Below are positions 47,868 through 58,602 of a stretch of DNA of 64,000 bases, one piece after another. The position numbers were made by a program, and so were the translations under genes. The notes beneath the pieces were generated by a model. The model did no database searches and was not told where the DNA came from. It was given only the letters and a program-made list of their open reading frames with translations. Source of the stretch: an uncultured Alphaproteobacteria bacterium (lineage in GTDB: Bacteria; Pseudomonadota; Alphaproteobacteria; Rhizobiales; Rhizobiaceae); assembly GCA_929200315.1 (NCBI GenBank), contig CAKMZB010000011.1, forward strand, positions 13,921 through 77,920, given 5' to 3'. Numbering within the stretch: the stretch's first letter is position 1; each line of letters opens with the position of its first letter.

Positions 47868-48001
47868 AGCATTTCCTCAAAAGTTCACGCCCCGGACCAT
47901 TCCGCAGCGTGGAGAAAACGCACCCTCCTCTACCCGACCATTTCGCCGAATTGACAGGGCAACACGCGCACGCTTTGCGAAGGTTGCCCACGGGATACGT
48001 A

Positions 48002-48025
48002 AACAAGGCGGTTAAAACCGCCTTG
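48002..48025 (-). terminator. Perfect palindrome between murI and rpsD, probable murI terminator
   Basis: ACAAGGCGGTT at 48002-48012 is the exact reverse complement of 48015-48025, with a 2-nt centre. The RNA would form about a 10-bp stem 33 nt after the murI stop. Only a weak T-rich tail (TTGTTT) follows on the minus strand, so a protein-binding palindrome in the rpsD leader is an alternative. Confidence 0.6.
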
Positions 48026-48057
48026 TGGCGGTCAGATAAGACGCTACCGCGCCCTTG

Positions 48058-48837
48058 TCAAACCATTGGTTTGGTTGTCAGCCCGAAACCGGAAAACAAC
48101 CGCTGAGCCGCCGGAGAACGTTCGCCACCGGTGAAATACACACTGTCCTCCACGTTGGTGATTTCACCAATATGCGGCAGACGCGAGCGGGCGTGGCGAG
48201 CGATGGCTTCAGCCGGGTTCAACCAGTCCACAGGCCATGGAGCGAGACGGCGGAAAACATTGGTGAGAAATGGATAGTGCGTGCAGGCGAGCACAACCAC
48301 GTCTGTTCGCGCACCATAACGGTCGACGAAACATTCTTCGATGTCGGCGGCAACGATGTCACGGTCCGCCTCCCCGGTGGTCATGAATTTTTCAGCCTGC
48401 GCGGCAAGATTTGGCGCACCAACGAGACGCACATTCACTTGGGCTGCAAATTCCGAAATCAATGATCGCGTATAGTCGCGCTGCACTGTCGCGGGGGTCG
48501 CGAGAACTGAGATCTGCCCACTCGCGGTGCGTTCCGCTGCCGGTTTGATGGCGGGCACCGTGCCAACGATAGGAAAGTCGAAACGCTCGCGCAGAGGCTG
48601 GAGGATCAGTGTTGAAGCAGTATTGCAGGCCACGATCACCATATCAGGCGCGTGGGTCTCCACCAGTCGCTCAAACAGGCCGACCATCCGCTCCAGCAGC
48701 GCGCCCTCTTCCCAGTCACCATAGGGAAAGCCAGCGTCATCCGCGACATAAACAAAACGATGATCGGGCATCAGCACCCGTGCTTCACGCAGCACGGAGA
48801 GCCCTCCAATACCGGAATCAAAAACAAGGACCGTCAT
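48058..48837 (-). CDS. murI: Glutamate racemase
   Basis: Makes D-glutamate for peptidoglycan. The 259-aa product has [17 protein letters not shown] and the two catalytic cysteines, Cys71 in VACNTAST and Cys185 in LACTHYPFL. It overlaps the upstream DUF1467 gene by 4 nt. A palindrome follows the stop. Confidence 0.96.
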   Translation of the reverse strand: MTVLVFDSGIGGLSVLREARVLMPDHRFVYVADDAGFPYGDWEEGALLERMVGLFERLVETHAPDMVIVACNTASTLILQPLRERFDFPIVGTVPAIKPAAERTASGQISVLATPATVQRDYTRSLISEFAAQVNVRLVGAPNLAAQAEKFMTTGEADRDIVAADIEECFVDRYGARTDVVVLACTHYPFLTNVFRRLAPWPVDWLNPAEAIARHARSRLPHIGEITNVEDSVYFTGGERSPAAQRLFSGFGLTTKPMV

Positions 48838-49112
48838 TGTTCCATGACGGGAATAGGGACGAGTTCAGGCAGGTCGTCGAGGTCGAAATCGAGATAGTAA
48901 AAGATAAACCAGTAGGCAAAGAACACGCTCCCCGAGAGCGCCGTGTTCCAAAGCATGCGGCGCAACATTTGGGGGTTTCTCGGCGCGGCTTCTTCTGTGC
49001 CGGGCGTCACATCGCCGCTCTCAAATTGCGGGCGCATACGGAAGGGCAGCGTGATGAACAGGGTTGTCCACCAGATGACGAAAAAGATCGCAATACCCGT
49101 TCCAACGCCCAT
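48834..49112 (-). CDS. DUF1467 family membrane protein
   Basis: The 92-aa product has two transmembrane segments (about 5-22 and 56-76) with the loop [20 protein letters not shown], the DUF1467 signature ([16 protein letters not shown]). Function unknown. In alphaproteobacteria it is often found next to mce, as here (3 nt apart), and it overlaps murI by 4 nt. Confidence 0.9.
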   Translation of the reverse strand: MGVGTGIAIFFVIWWTTLFITLPFRMRPQFESGDVTPGTEEAAPRNPQMLRRMLWNTALSGSVFFAYWFIFYYLDFDLDDLPELVPIPVMEQ

Positions 49113-49115
49113 GGA

Positions 49116-49520
49116 TCAGACCTCCTCCAGCTCCACTAAGGTGCCGCTAAAGTCCTTCGGATGCAGGAACAGGACCGGGTTACCATGGGCGCCGATCTTG
49201 GGCTCCCCGTCCCCCAAAATCCGCGCGCCTTTTGCTTCCAACTGTGCGGCAGAGGCGCGGATGTCGGAAACCTCGTAGCAGATGTGGTGCATCCCCCCGG
49301 CAGGGTTCGCTTCCAGAAACTTGGCGATGGGCGACCCTTCGCCCAACGGCTCCAACAGCTCCACGCGGGTATTTGGCAGGTCGACAAAAACCACTGTCAC
49401 GCCGTGCTCTGGCAGAGCTTGAGGGGCGCTTACTTTCGCACCCAATGTGTCGCGATAAAGCGCGATCCCCGCGGCAAGATCCGGTACTGCAATAGCGACA
49501 TGGTTCAGACGGCCAATCAC
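49116..49520 (-). CDS. mce: Methylmalonyl-CoA epimerase
   Basis: Converts (S)- to (R)-methylmalonyl-CoA in propionate breakdown. The 134-aa VOC-fold protein has metal-binding His7 in RLNHVAIAVPDL, GGMHHICYEVSD and the C-terminal Glu in GTLVELEEV. It lies 3 nt downstream of rnj and upstream of DUF1467, a conserved order. It may work with the carboxylase at 30.4-32.3 kb if that is a propionyl-CoA carboxylase. Confidence 0.94.
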   Translation of the reverse strand: MIGRLNHVAIAVPDLAAGIALYRDTLGAKVSAPQALPEHGVTVVFVDLPNTRVELLEPLGEGSPIAKFLEANPAGGMHHICYEVSDIRASAAQLEAKGARILGDGEPKIGAHGNPVLFLHPKDFSGTLVELEEV

Positions 49521-49523
49521 GGA

Positions 49524-51203
49524 TCAGACCTGCGTGACGAATACGGTGATAAGCGGCTTCTTACCCCAAACATCCCGAGCCTCGTTGCGCACAGCACGTT
49601 CGACCGCCTGCTCCACTCGTTGAAGGTCACGCCGTTTCTTTTGGGGCATGTTTTCAACCGTGGAAAGTGCGACATCGTACAGCACGTCCTCGAAGCGATC
49701 CTGACCATCGGCCATGCGCGGAAGGCCTTCGCAGGTGATTTCCGGGTCAGCGAGAAGTTCGCCCTGTCCGTCTAGCACAAGGGCGATCACCACGTGACCG
49801 ACCCAGGAGAGAACACGGCGGCGCTTGATGCCGGTGGTGTCTTCATCACCAATGACATTGCCGTCCTTATAGATGCGTCCGTGTTTGACGGTATCGAGAA
49901 TTTCCGGCGCACCGGGAGCAAGGCGCAGCATGTCACCGTTGCGCACGGGCATGACGCTTTCGATCCCCTCATGTGCCATCAATTTGGCCTGCGCCGTCAG
50001 ATGCGCAGCTTCACCATGGACGGGCACACCAATCTGCGGCTTTGTCCACTCATACATCTTGCGCAATTCGTTGCGGCGCGGGTGGCCAGAGACATGAACC
50101 AGTTGCGGCCCATCGAGAACGATCTCGACCCCCTGCTCGATCATCTGATTCTGAATCGTGATGATCTCCCGCTCATTGCCGGGGATGGAGCGTGACGAGA
50201 AGATCACCATATCGCCCGCGGTAAGATTTGCGTTGCGATGATCATCTCGCGCCAATTTGGCGAGCGCTGCACGTGGTTCCCCCTGGCTGCCGGTAAGGAT
50301 TACGACAATCTTATTGCGCGGCACGGAAGAGAATTCATCCTCCGAGAGAAACGGTGCGAGGCCATCAAGATAGCCAAGATCGCGGGACACTTCGCAGACC
50401 CGCAGCAGCGAGCGACCAAGCACCATGACCTTGCGGCCTGCTTTCTCGGCGGCCTCCGCGATGGAGCGAATGCGGCCAACGTTTGAGGAGAAGGTCGTGA
50501 CCAGAACGCGCCCTTCTGCCTTCGTGATAATCTCGGCAAGGCTGGCGGACACTTCCTCTTCCGATGGGCTTTCCCCTTCTCGCATCGCGTTGGTGGAATC
50601 GCAGATCAGTGCCAGCACGCCGTCATCGCCCACCTCGCGGAAGCGCGCTTCGTCTGTTTTTTGCCCCAACGTCGGCGCAGGGTCGAGTTTCCAATCGCCT
50701 GTGTGAATGACATTGCCGAGCGGCGAGCGGATAACGAGGGAAACCGGTTCCGGCACCGAATGGGTAACGTGAATGCCCTCAATCTCAAATTTGCCAACCT
50801 TGAAGGACTTATTGGGTTTGTAGATCTTAACGGGAATTTTGGGAGCGTTGCGCTCACCCTGCAATTTCGCCTCCAGCATGGCAGCAGTGAAGGGAGTACA
50901 ATAAACGTTCACCCCTCCCAGCATCGGCCACAGCGCCATCAGGGCCCCGTAATGGTCCTCATGGGCATGGGTGATGACAATGCCATCGAGCTTATCGGTC
51001 TGATTGGCGATGAAGTCGATGTCGGGCAGGACAAGGTCTGCGCCAGGAAAGTCATCACCAGGGAAAGTCACGCCAACATCGACAATGATGTAGCGGCGGT
51101 TGGATTTCGGCCCGTAGCCGTAAAGAGCGAAATTCATTCCAATTTCGCCAACCCCGCCAAGCGGCAGGAAGATGAGTTCGTCTTTTTTTGTTTGCTTTGC
51201 CAT
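49524..51203 (-). CDS. rnj: Ribonuclease J
   Basis: Metallo-beta-lactamase/beta-CASP ribonuclease with 5'-3' exo- and endonuclease activity. The 559-aa product has the zinc motif THAHEDHYGAL (His79, His81, Asp83, His84), the late HIGD-type motif VIHTGDWKLD and SGHPRRNELRKMYEW in the beta-CASP domain. In alphaproteobacteria it takes part in rRNA and mRNA processing. It is part of the birA-rnj-mce-DUF1467 run behind the nuo operon. Confidence 0.96.
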   Translation of the reverse strand: MAKQTKKDELIFLPLGGVGEIGMNFALYGYGPKSNRRYIIVDVGVTFPGDDFPGADLVLPDIDFIANQTDKLDGIVITHAHEDHYGALMALWPMLGGVNVYCTPFTAAMLEAKLQGERNAPKIPVKIYKPNKSFKVGKFEIEGIHVTHSVPEPVSLVIRSPLGNVIHTGDWKLDPAPTLGQKTDEARFREVGDDGVLALICDSTNAMREGESPSEEEVSASLAEIITKAEGRVLVTTFSSNVGRIRSIAEAAEKAGRKVMVLGRSLLRVCEVSRDLGYLDGLAPFLSEDEFSSVPRNKIVVILTGSQGEPRAALAKLARDDHRNANLTAGDMVIFSSRSIPGNEREIITIQNQMIEQGVEIVLDGPQLVHVSGHPRRNELRKMYEWTKPQIGVPVHGEAAHLTAQAKLMAHEGIESVMPVRNGDMLRLAPGAPEILDTVKHGRIYKDGNVIGDEDTTGIKRRRVLSWVGHVVIALVLDGQGELLADPEITCEGLPRMADGQDRFEDVLYDVALSTVENMPQKKRRDLQRVEQAVERAVRNEARDVWGKKPLITVFVTQV

Positions 51204-51254
51204 GAAGGCCCTTATGTCTCACGCGCTTTGGTGCGCGCGCCAAAATGTCTTGTT

Positions 51255-52019
51255 CTAGGAATGCGGCGAGAAAAACACATCGCCCGCCATGATACGGCGC
51301 GTTTCGCCGTTTTGTTGCAGCAGCAGATAGCCGTCCCCGTCCAAGCCTGCAAATATTCCGCTCAACTCTTCATCGGGAAAACGCACAGTAATTGCCTTCC
51401 CGACACCGTGGGCATGGGCAAGCCATTCTCGTATCAGCCCGGCGCGACCGTCAGCGCTGCGCCAGTGGCCAAGATAAGTGGAGAGGGCTCCGGCGTAGGC
51501 GCGAAACAGGTTTTCCGGCGTAAGGTCGATTCCAGCGGATTGCAAATTGGTTGTCGGGTAAAGACCGTCTTCAGGATGATGAGCGCAATTCACGCCGCAT
51601 CCGATTACTATCATCGGCGTTGCATCATGGCGCAGGCTGCGCTCCAGCAGGATACCGGAAATTTTCGCCCCACCAAGGAGCAGATCATTCGGCCACTTCA
51701 ACCTCAGAAGTGAGGCGTCGGTTAAATGCGGGGCGATGGCCTCGTGCAAGGCGAGAGAAACGACAAGAGGCAGAAGACCAACCTTCTCAGCTGGCTGAGG
51801 GTCGACCAGCAAGAGGCTTGAATAGAGATTGCCCGGTTCAGAGACCCAGTTGCGCCCACGGCGCCCCCGCCCCGCCGTCTGGCGACGCGCGGTAATCCAG
51901 AGCTGACCGGGGTCGCCTGCAAGTCCTGCATCAATAGCTTCGGTATTGGTTGAGCCAACGTCGCCAAACGCCCGGTGACGCCAGCCATGGAGGCCCGGAA
52001 TGGCTTCAGTCTGGATCAG
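51255..52019 (-). CDS. birA: Biotin--[acetyl-CoA-carboxylase] ligase, apparent CTG start
   Basis: Attaches biotin to carboxylases. Read from CTG 52019 the product has 254 aa: [19 protein letters not shown], the biotinyl-AMP loop [17 protein letters not shown] (about 48-63), [20 protein letters not shown] and the C-terminal domain. There is no DNA-binding domain, so it is ligase only. No ATG, GTG or TTG occurs in this frame before residue 70, where a TTG (51812) would omit the essential loop. CTG overlaps the nuoN stop as CTGA, the same NTGA pattern as its neighbours, so I take CTG as the start. The next upstream in-frame codons have no start. Confidence 0.85.
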   Translation of the reverse strand: MIQTEAIPGLHGWRHRAFGDVGSTNTEAIDAGLAGDPGQLWITARRQTAGRGRRGRNWVSEPGNLYSSLLLVDPQPAEKVGLLPLVVSLALHEAIAPHLTDASLLRLKWPNDLLLGGAKISGILLERSLRHDATPMIVIGCGVNCAHHPEDGLYPTTNLQSAGIDLTPENLFRAYAGALSTYLGHWRSADGRAGLIREWLAHAHGVGKAITVRFPDEELSGIFAGLDGDGYLLLQQNGETRRIMAGDVFFSPHS

Positions 52020-53449
52020 AAGAAAGAGCGGGCCGCGTTCCCCGCAAGCGTAGCTATCGGCCCGGCAATGAGCACGTAGAGGATGACGAAGAGCCCGGCA
52101 ATACCAACAACGAGCCGGAGCTCAGCAGCCATAGGCACGAAACCCTCTTCGCCCTCATCGAACCACATGATCTTAATGATGCGCAGGTAGTACACCGCCG
52201 ACACGACCGACGCGAGAACACCAATCACAGCAAGCCAATACAGTTCCACCTGGATCGCAGGCAGAAAGACGAACCACTTTGCCCAGAAGCCCGCGAGTGG
52301 CGGAATACCAGCCAGCGAGAACATGAAAGCGGTCATCAAAAGCGCAATCATCGGATTGGTCTTGGCGATGCTCGAAAGCTCTGTGATATCTTCGTAGGCC
52401 CCATCCTTGCGGCGCATGGCGAGGATAATCGCAAAGGTACCGAGCACCGTGAAGAGGTAGATGATGAGATAGGTGATGACACCGCTCACACCGGCTTCAG
52501 TCCCCGCAATCACACCAACCAGCGCAAAACCCATATGGCCGATGGAGGAATAAGCCATCAGGCGCTTGATGTTGGTCTGCCCGATTGCCGCAAAGGCCCC
52601 AAGGCCCATGGAGGCGACGGACACGAAAGCGAGGATCTGTTGCCATTCAAGAGTTGCGGGTTCAAATGCGCCATAAACAACGCGGATCAGCATCGCCATG
52701 GCGGCAACTTTTGGCGCAGCGGAAAAGAATGCGGTGACAGCCGTTGGCGCGCCTTCATAAACGTCAGGCGTCCACATGTGGAACGGCACCGCTGAAATCT
52801 TGAAGGCAATGCCCGCCAGCATAAAGACAATGCCGAAGACGAGCCCGAGCGTGCGTTCATCAGCCATGGCAAGGGCAATACCCTCGAAATTCGTATGGCC
52901 GGTAAAGCCGTAAATCAGTGAGGCGCCGTAGAGCAGCATGCCGGACGACAGTGCGCCAAGGACGAAATATTTCAGGCCTGCTTCTGTCGACCGCAGACTG
53001 TCGCGGTTGATGGCCGCGACGACATAAAGTGTCAGCGCCTGCAATTCGAGGCCCAGGTAAAGCGCGATTAGATCGTTTGCTGAGATCATCAGCATCATGC
53101 CGAGCGCCGCGAGCATGATGAGTATCGGATATTCAAACCGGTCGAAATGCTGCGCTCGCGAATAGGCGGCAGACATGAAGATACCAGCAGCAGAACCCAA
53201 GAGAACAAGCACCTTCATCAGTCTGGCAAAACTGTCCACCACAAGGGCATTGTTGAAGGCAAGGCCCTCATCCGGACCAATCCAGACGAGTCCGGCAGCG
53301 ACCAAAAGAATAGCGACTGAGAGCGCTGCAATCGGGCGATTGGTCCGCTCGCCGCCATAAGCCCCAATCATCAGAAGAACCATAGCGCTGACAGCGAGCA
53401 GAAGCTCCGGCCAGATCAGTGCGATGTTGGGATCGTTGAAGAAATCCAT
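52016..53449 (-). CDS. nuoN: NADH-quinone oxidoreductase subunit N
   Basis: Antiporter-like proton-pumping subunit of complex I, 477 aa with about 14 hydrophobic segments. [20 protein letters not shown] and [20 protein letters not shown] are family landmarks, with [19 protein letters not shown] between. It is the last nuo gene; its stop overlaps the birA start. It lies 12 bp after nuoM. Confidence 0.96.
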   Translation of the reverse strand: MDFFNDPNIALIWPELLLAVSAMVLLMIGAYGGERTNRPIAALSVAILLVAAGLVWIGPDEGLAFNNALVVDSFARLMKVLVLLGSAAGIFMSAAYSRAQHFDRFEYPILIMLAALGMMLMISANDLIALYLGLELQALTLYVVAAINRDSLRSTEAGLKYFVLGALSSGMLLYGASLIYGFTGHTNFEGIALAMADERTLGLVFGIVFMLAGIAFKISAVPFHMWTPDVYEGAPTAVTAFFSAAPKVAAMAMLIRVVYGAFEPATLEWQQILAFVSVASMGLGAFAAIGQTNIKRLMAYSSIGHMGFALVGVIAGTEAGVSGVITYLIIYLFTVLGTFAIILAMRRKDGAYEDITELSSIAKTNPMIALLMTAFMFSLAGIPPLAGFWAKWFVFLPAIQVELYWLAVIGVLASVVSAVYYLRIIKIMWFDEGEEGFVPMAAELRLVVGIAGLFVILYVLIAGPIATLAGNAARSFF

Positions 53450-53461
53450 TGCAAACGGTCC

Positions 53462-54973
53462 CTAATTGGCAACCGCGACGACTGACGCCGCGTCGATGGC
53501 CGCCCGATAATCGGTCAGCAAAGCGTTCACAGAGGCCGTCGTCACATCGAAGATGGGCATCGGATAAACGCCGAAGAAAATAGTCAGCACAACGAGCGGA
53601 TAGAGAATCGCTTTTTCACGCGCTGAGAGGTCGAGAATCGCCTTCAGGTTCTCCTTCTGCAGCACGCCGAAAACAACGCGCCGATAGAGGTAGAGTGCAT
53701 AGGCGGCTGAAAGAATAACCCCGGTGGTGGCAAAGAGAGCGATCCATGTGTTGGCGCGGAAGGCACCAAGGAGTGTCAGAAATTCACCCACGAACCCGAC
53801 TGTGCCGGGCAGGCCGACATTGGCCATTGTGAAGATCAAGAACACCACGGCATAGGCCGGCATGCGGTTCACAAGGCCCCCATAGGCGGCAATTTCACGG
53901 GTGTGCATCCGGTCATAAATCACACCAACACAGAGAAAAAGCGCACCGGATACGAGGCCGTGGCCGAGCATTTGGAAGATCGCGCCCTGCAGACCCTGCT
54001 CGTTTGCCGCAAAAATTCCCATCGTCACGTAACCCATATGGGCGACTGAGGAATAGGCAATCAGCTTCTTCATATCCTCCTGCCGCAGCGCGACGAGAGA
54101 GGTGTAGATGATGGCAATCACTGAGAGGACGAGAACCAGCATTTGGAATTGCTGCGACCCAAGCGGGAACATGGAGAGCGAGAAGCGGATAAAGCCGTAG
54201 CCACCGAGTTTCAACAGAATACCAGCCAGAATAACGGAGCCTGCCGTCGGTGCTTCAACGTGGGCGTCCGGCAGCCAGGTGTGAACCGGCCACATGGGCA
54301 TCTTCACGGCAAATGAGGCAAAGAAGGCCAACCACAGCCAGGTCTGCGCGGAAGCGCCGAAGTCGAATTCCAGCAACGCCACCATGTCGGTGGTGCCGGC
54401 CTGCCAGTACATCGCCATGATGGCGATCAGCATCAGCACCGAACCAAGGAGTGTGTAGAGGAAGAATTTCATCGAGGCATAGACACGCCTTTTACCGCCC
54501 CACACGCCAATGATGATAAACATCGGGATCAGCCCGCCCTCAAAGAAGACGTAGAAGAGAACAATATCGAGGGCGCAGAAGACGCCGATCATCAGCGTTT
54601 CAAGAATGAGAAACGCAATCATGTATTCGCGAATGCGCGGGCCAACGCTGTCCCAGCTTGCCAGCACGCAAAGCGGCATCAGGAAGGTGGTTAGAACGAC
54701 GAAAAGCATGGAAATGCCGTCGATGCCCATGTGGTAGGAAATGTCCGTGCCCGGGATCCAGGCCACCTTTTCCACCATCTGGAACCCGGATTGCTCGTTT
54801 TCGAACCCCGACCAAATGCCCAGCGAAACGACAAAGGTCAGCACCGTGGTCAGCAGCGCGACATAGCGCACGTTGCGACGCGCAACTTCACTGTCTTCCC
54901 AGATCAGGAAAATCATTGCCGCTCCGACGAGGGGCAAGAACGTTGTTATAGTAAGGATCGGAAGGTCGCTCAT
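53462..54973 (-). CDS. nuoM: NADH-quinone oxidoreductase subunit M
   Basis: Second antiporter-like membrane subunit, 503 aa, with about 14 transmembrane segments. [40 protein letters not shown] and [20 protein letters not shown] are the conserved channel regions. It lies between nuoL and nuoN with 1 and 12 nt gaps, so it is tightly co-transcribed. Confidence 0.97.
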   Translation of the reverse strand: MSDLPILTITTFLPLVGAAMIFLIWEDSEVARRNVRYVALLTTVLTFVVSLGIWSGFENEQSGFQMVEKVAWIPGTDISYHMGIDGISMLFVVLTTFLMPLCVLASWDSVGPRIREYMIAFLILETLMIGVFCALDIVLFYVFFEGGLIPMFIIIGVWGGKRRVYASMKFFLYTLLGSVLMLIAIMAMYWQAGTTDMVALLEFDFGASAQTWLWLAFFASFAVKMPMWPVHTWLPDAHVEAPTAGSVILAGILLKLGGYGFIRFSLSMFPLGSQQFQMLVLVLSVIAIIYTSLVALRQEDMKKLIAYSSVAHMGYVTMGIFAANEQGLQGAIFQMLGHGLVSGALFLCVGVIYDRMHTREIAAYGGLVNRMPAYAVVFLIFTMANVGLPGTVGFVGEFLTLLGAFRANTWIALFATTGVILSAAYALYLYRRVVFGVLQKENLKAILDLSAREKAILYPLVVLTIFFGVYPMPIFDVTTASVNALLTDYRAAIDAASVVAVAN

Positions 54974-54974
54974 C

Positions 54975-56987
54975 TTACGACACCCCGCGGAACATGAACC
55001 ACGTCACCAGAACTGCCGCTCCGATGAGCATGGCAAAGGCGTAGTGGTAAAGATAGCCGGACTGCAACTTGGTGGCGCCGCGAGCAACGTCCAGCACCCG
55101 CGCGGCCACGCCGTTGGGGCCGAAACCGTCAATCACCTTGCCGTCGCCTTTGAGCCACAGCACACGACCAAGCCACATAGCGGGACGCACGAAAATGAGA
55201 TCATAGAGCTCGTCAAAATACCACTTGTTGAGCAGGAACTTGTAGGCCGCCGGGTGCTGCCGCGCGAGTTCAACGGGCATCCACGGCGAGCGAATGTAGA
55301 ACCACCAGGCCACAGCAAAACCGATTGCCATTGCGATGAAGGGCGACCATTTCACAAGCTTTGGTACCTCATGGAAGTTTTCGAGGATCTTGTTGTCCGC
55401 CCCCAGGAACAGCGCGCCATCCCAGAAATGAAGGTAGTGCGGGTCGAGATGCCCTGCCTCATGGTGGCTACCGATGAAGGGTGTGAAGAAGATGACGCCA
55501 GCAAACAACGCGCCAAGCGCCAGAACGTAGAGCGGGATCAGCATAACCGGCGGGCTCTCATGGACATGGTCCATGACGTCAGCAGGCGCACGAGGCTTGC
55601 CATGGAAAGTCATGAAAATGAGACGCCAGGAATAGAAAGACGTGAAGAGTGCTGCGACGACCGTCATCCAGAAAGCGTAACCGGCAAAGCCGTTCTGCCC
55701 CACATAGAGGCTCTCGATAATCGCATCCTTGGAGAAGAAGCCCGCAGTGCCGAAGATCGTGCCTGGAATACCAAGCCCTGTCAGGGCGACGGTGCCGGCC
55801 ACCATCATCCAGTAAGTCTTCGGGATGTGTTTGCGCAGGCCACCCATGTTGCGCATGTCCTGCTCGTCAGAGACCGCGTGAATAACAGAGCCTGCGCCGA
55901 GGAAAAGCAGTGCCTTGAAGAAGGCGTGGGTGAAGAGGTGGAAAATCGCTGCGCCGTATGCACCGACCCCGAGGGCGGCGAACATGTAACCAAGCTGCGA
56001 GCAGGTCGAGTAGGCAATGACCCGCTTGATGTCGTTCTGCACCAGGCCAATCGTGGCGGCAAAAAAGGCCGTCGTCGCGCCAACAAAAGTCACAACCACC
56101 AACGCCATCGGCGCAAGCTCGAAGATCGGAGACATGCGCGCAACGAGGAACACGCCTGCCGTCACCATGGTGGCCGCGTGGATCAGCGCTGAGACAGGTG
56201 TCGGGCCTTCCATCGCGTCTGGCAGCCAGGTGTGGAGCAGGAATTGTGCCGACTTACCCATGGCACCCATGAAGAGCAGCAGCGCAACTGCGGTGATCGC
56301 CCCATCGCGGGAAAGCTCATAACCAAGGAAGTCAAACACCACCCGCTGCGGCGCGCCGCCCGTCTCGGCGGCAATGCTTGCGGCGTTTGCGAAGATCACG
56401 TCAAAGCTAACACTGTCAAACAGAACGAAGAGGCCGAAAATCCCAAGCGCAAAGCCGAAGTCACCGACACGGTTGACGATGAAGGCCTTCATTGCCGCAG
56501 CGTTGGCAGATGGCTTTTTGTACCAAAAACCGATCAGCAGATAAGAAGCGAGGCCGACGCCTTCCCAGCCAAAGAACATCTGAATGAGGTTGTCGGATGT
56601 CACCAGCATCAGCATGGCGAAGGTAAAGAGTGAGAGATAGGCGAAGAACCGCGGACGGTGCGGATCGCTGTGCATATAGCCGATGGAATAGACATGCACG
56701 AGCGCAGACACTGTGTTCACCACCACCAGCATCACAGCCGTTAGCGTATCAACGCGGAACGCCCATTCTACGCTGAAATTGCCCACAACGATCCAGCGCG
56801 CAACGTCAACAACGCCGGCTTCGGACGACCCCAGCCAGAAGCCGGCAAAGACGATCCAACTCAGCACAGCCGCGATAACCAGCAACCCAGACGTGATGTA
56901 TTCGCTGGCCTTATCTCCAATCGTGCGGCCAAAGAGGCCGGCGATGAGAAAGCCGAGCAGCGGAAGAAAGACAATGGCGTTGATCAT
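54975..56987 (-). CDS. nuoL: NADH-quinone oxidoreductase subunit L
   Basis: The largest antiporter-like subunit, 670 aa with about 16 hydrophobic segments, including the long C-terminal lateral helix region and final segment. [40 protein letters not shown] and [20 protein letters not shown] are typical. It starts 13 nt after nuoK. Confidence 0.97.
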   Translation of the reverse strand: MINAIVFLPLLGFLIAGLFGRTIGDKASEYITSGLLVIAAVLSWIVFAGFWLGSSEAGVVDVARWIVVGNFSVEWAFRVDTLTAVMLVVVNTVSALVHVYSIGYMHSDPHRPRFFAYLSLFTFAMLMLVTSDNLIQMFFGWEGVGLASYLLIGFWYKKPSANAAAMKAFIVNRVGDFGFALGIFGLFVLFDSVSFDVIFANAASIAAETGGAPQRVVFDFLGYELSRDGAITAVALLLFMGAMGKSAQFLLHTWLPDAMEGPTPVSALIHAATMVTAGVFLVARMSPIFELAPMALVVVTFVGATTAFFAATIGLVQNDIKRVIAYSTCSQLGYMFAALGVGAYGAAIFHLFTHAFFKALLFLGAGSVIHAVSDEQDMRNMGGLRKHIPKTYWMMVAGTVALTGLGIPGTIFGTAGFFSKDAIIESLYVGQNGFAGYAFWMTVVAALFTSFYSWRLIFMTFHGKPRAPADVMDHVHESPPVMLIPLYVLALGALFAGVIFFTPFIGSHHEAGHLDPHYLHFWDGALFLGADNKILENFHEVPKLVKWSPFIAMAIGFAVAWWFYIRSPWMPVELARQHPAAYKFLLNKWYFDELYDLIFVRPAMWLGRVLWLKGDGKVIDGFGPNGVAARVLDVARGATKLQSGYLYHYAFAMLIGAAVLVTWFMFRGVS

Positions 56988-56999
56988 GGTCGGCGCCCG

Positions 57000-57311
57000 C
57001 TAGCCCTTCATCATGTTTACGTCTTCCACCGCGATGGAGCCGCGGTTACGGAAGAACACAACGAGGATGGCAAGGCCAATGGCCGCCTCCGCCGCCGCAA
57101 CGGTGAGAACGAAAAGGGCAAAGACCTGCCCCATGAGATCACCATTCGCCTGGGCGAAGGCGAGGAAATTGATGTTGACCGCAAGCAGGATCAGTTCAAT
57201 CGACATCAAAATGACGATGACGTTCTTGCGGTTTACAAAAATGCCGAACACACCAAGCGTGAACAGGATCGCGCCAACGGTGAGGAAGTGGGATAGGCCA
57301 ATCTCAAACAT
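57000..57311 (-). CDS. nuoK: NADH-quinone oxidoreductase subunit K
   Basis: A 103-aa three-helix subunit of the complex I membrane arm. [37 protein letters not shown] with the conserved Glu in MSIEL, and [20 protein letters not shown] are all present. The ATG shares its A with the nuoJ stop TGA (1-nt overlap). Confidence 0.97.
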   Translation of the reverse strand: MFEIGLSHFLTVGAILFTLGVFGIFVNRKNVIVILMSIELILLAVNINFLAFAQANGDLMGQVFALFVLTVAAAEAAIGLAILVVFFRNRGSIAVEDVNMMKG

Positions 57312-57922
57312 CAGATGCCCTCCCCCGGTTTCACCGAAATAAGCTTCACATCTTTCGGATCACGCGCCACCTGCTCAGAAATGTTCTGACGTTTCACGCC
57401 CGGACGGCGCGAGAGTGTGAGGACGATGGCGCCAATCATCGCAACGAAGAGGATGAGGCCAGCGACCTGGAAGAAGAAGATGTATTTCGTGTAGAGCACG
57501 TCACCAATGGCGCGGATGTTGGAAACTTCCGCGAGATCCGGGATCGGCTGCACGGCAACCGTTGAAGCATCCACGGCAAAGGTGTTTGCCCCCAGCACCA
57601 GAACCAGCTCCACAAGCAGCACCAGCCCGATCAACGCGCCGATAGGCAGATATTGCAAAAAGCCGCTACGCAACTCGGCAAAATCGACGTCGAGCATCAT
57701 GACGACAAAGAGGAAGAGCACCGCAACGGCACCAACATAAACGACGATGAGAATGAGCGCGAGAAACTCCGCACCCATAAGCATGAACAAACCCGCCGCG
57801 TTGAAGAAGGTGAGGATCAAAAACAGCACGGAATGAACCGGATTGCGCGAGGCAATCACCATGAAAGCGGACGCCACCGCGACAGTTGCAAAGAGGTAGA
57901 AGAAGAGCCCGGCTGCGGCCAT
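57311..57922 (-). CDS. nuoJ: NADH-quinone oxidoreductase subunit J
   Basis: A 203-aa, five-helix membrane subunit: [40 protein letters not shown] with the pi-bulge helix [20 protein letters not shown]. It is separated from nuoI by 168 nt, an unusually long gap for this operon. Confidence 0.96.
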   Translation of the reverse strand: MAAAGLFFYLFATVAVASAFMVIASRNPVHSVLFLILTFFNAAGLFMLMGAEFLALILIVVYVGAVAVLFLFVVMMLDVDFAELRSGFLQYLPIGALIGLVLLVELVLVLGANTFAVDASTVAVQPIPDLAEVSNIRAIGDVLYTKYIFFFQVAGLILFVAMIGAIVLTLSRRPGVKRQNISEQVARDPKDVKLISVKPGEGI

Positions 57923-57976
57923 GAAAATCGTCGTCCTTCGCCCGGTTGGATCGGTCTTTCGTTGGGGCGGCCGGAG

Positions 57977-57999
57977 CCACCCAAAAATGGGCGGTTTTT
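57977..57999 (+). other. Hairpin in the nuoI-nuoJ gap
   Basis: CCACCCA (57977-57983) and TGGGCGG (57988-57994) form a 7-bp stem with one G-T pair, followed by TTTTT on the plus strand. It resembles a weak terminator in the plus direction, but no plus-strand gene lies upstream. On the minus strand it would be a hairpin within the nuo mRNA. The rest of the 168-nt gap (57923-58090) holds nothing else I recognise. Confidence 0.4.
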
Positions 58000-58090
58000 A
58001 CCCCGCCCGGCTCTTGCCGCATCGTTTAGCGGCTTGGTGGCAGAGCGTCCAGCGGACGATCTGCCTATGTACTTATCTCTTCGTGCGCTG

Positions 58091-58582
58091 CTATCTGTAA
58101 GGCGCATCTTCTGCGAGGTTTCGGGCTAGTTCCCGTTCCCAGCGCGCACCGTTCTGGAGCAGCTTTTCCTTGTCGTAGTAGAGTTCTTCACGAGTCTCGG
58201 TGGCAAACTCAAAATTTGGCCCCTCAACGATGGCGTCCACAGGGCAGGCTTCCTGGCAGAAGCCACAATAAATGCACTTCACCATGTCGATGTCATAGCG
58301 CACCGTGCGGCGTGTGCCGTCGTTGCGGCGTGGTCCGGCTTCAATGGTGATGGCTTGCGCCGGGCAGATCGCCTCACACAATTTGCATGCAATGCAGCGC
58401 TCTTCTCCGTTGGGGTAGCGGCGAAGAGCGTGTTCTCCGCGAAAGCGCACAGAGGACGGTCCCTTTTCATAAGGGTAGTTCACCGTCGCCTTTGGGGCGA
58501 AAAAGTACTTCACGCCAAGGCCGAAGGCTTTAACGAATTCCCACAAAAACAGGGATTTACCGGCTTGCAGAAGCGAAGTCAT
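58091..58582 (-). CDS. nuoI: NADH-quinone oxidoreductase subunit I
   Basis: Peripheral-arm subunit with two [4Fe-4S] clusters, N6a and N6b. The 163-aa product has [12 protein letters not shown] (Cys63, 66, 69, 73) and [12 protein letters not shown] (Cys103, 106, 109, 113) after an amphipathic N-terminus. It lies 20 nt after nuoH. Confidence 0.98.
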   Translation of the reverse strand: MTSLLQAGKSLFLWEFVKAFGLGVKYFFAPKATVNYPYEKGPSSVRFRGEHALRRYPNGEERCIACKLCEAICPAQAITIEAGPRRNDGTRRTVRYDIDMVKCIYCGFCQEACPVDAIVEGPNFEFATETREELYYDKEKLLQNGARWERELARNLAEDAPYR

Positions 58583-58602
58583 GGGTCTCTTCTTCTTTGC
58601 GG

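Noticed and set aside
51255-51812. Short BirA starting at TTG 51812
   Set aside because: It would lack the GRGRRGR biotinyl-AMP loop that is encoded in the same frame upstream.
54873-56192. 439-aa plus-strand frame opposite nuoL/nuoM
   Set aside because: Antisense to nuoL with a His/Glu/Arg-rich sequence and no domain.
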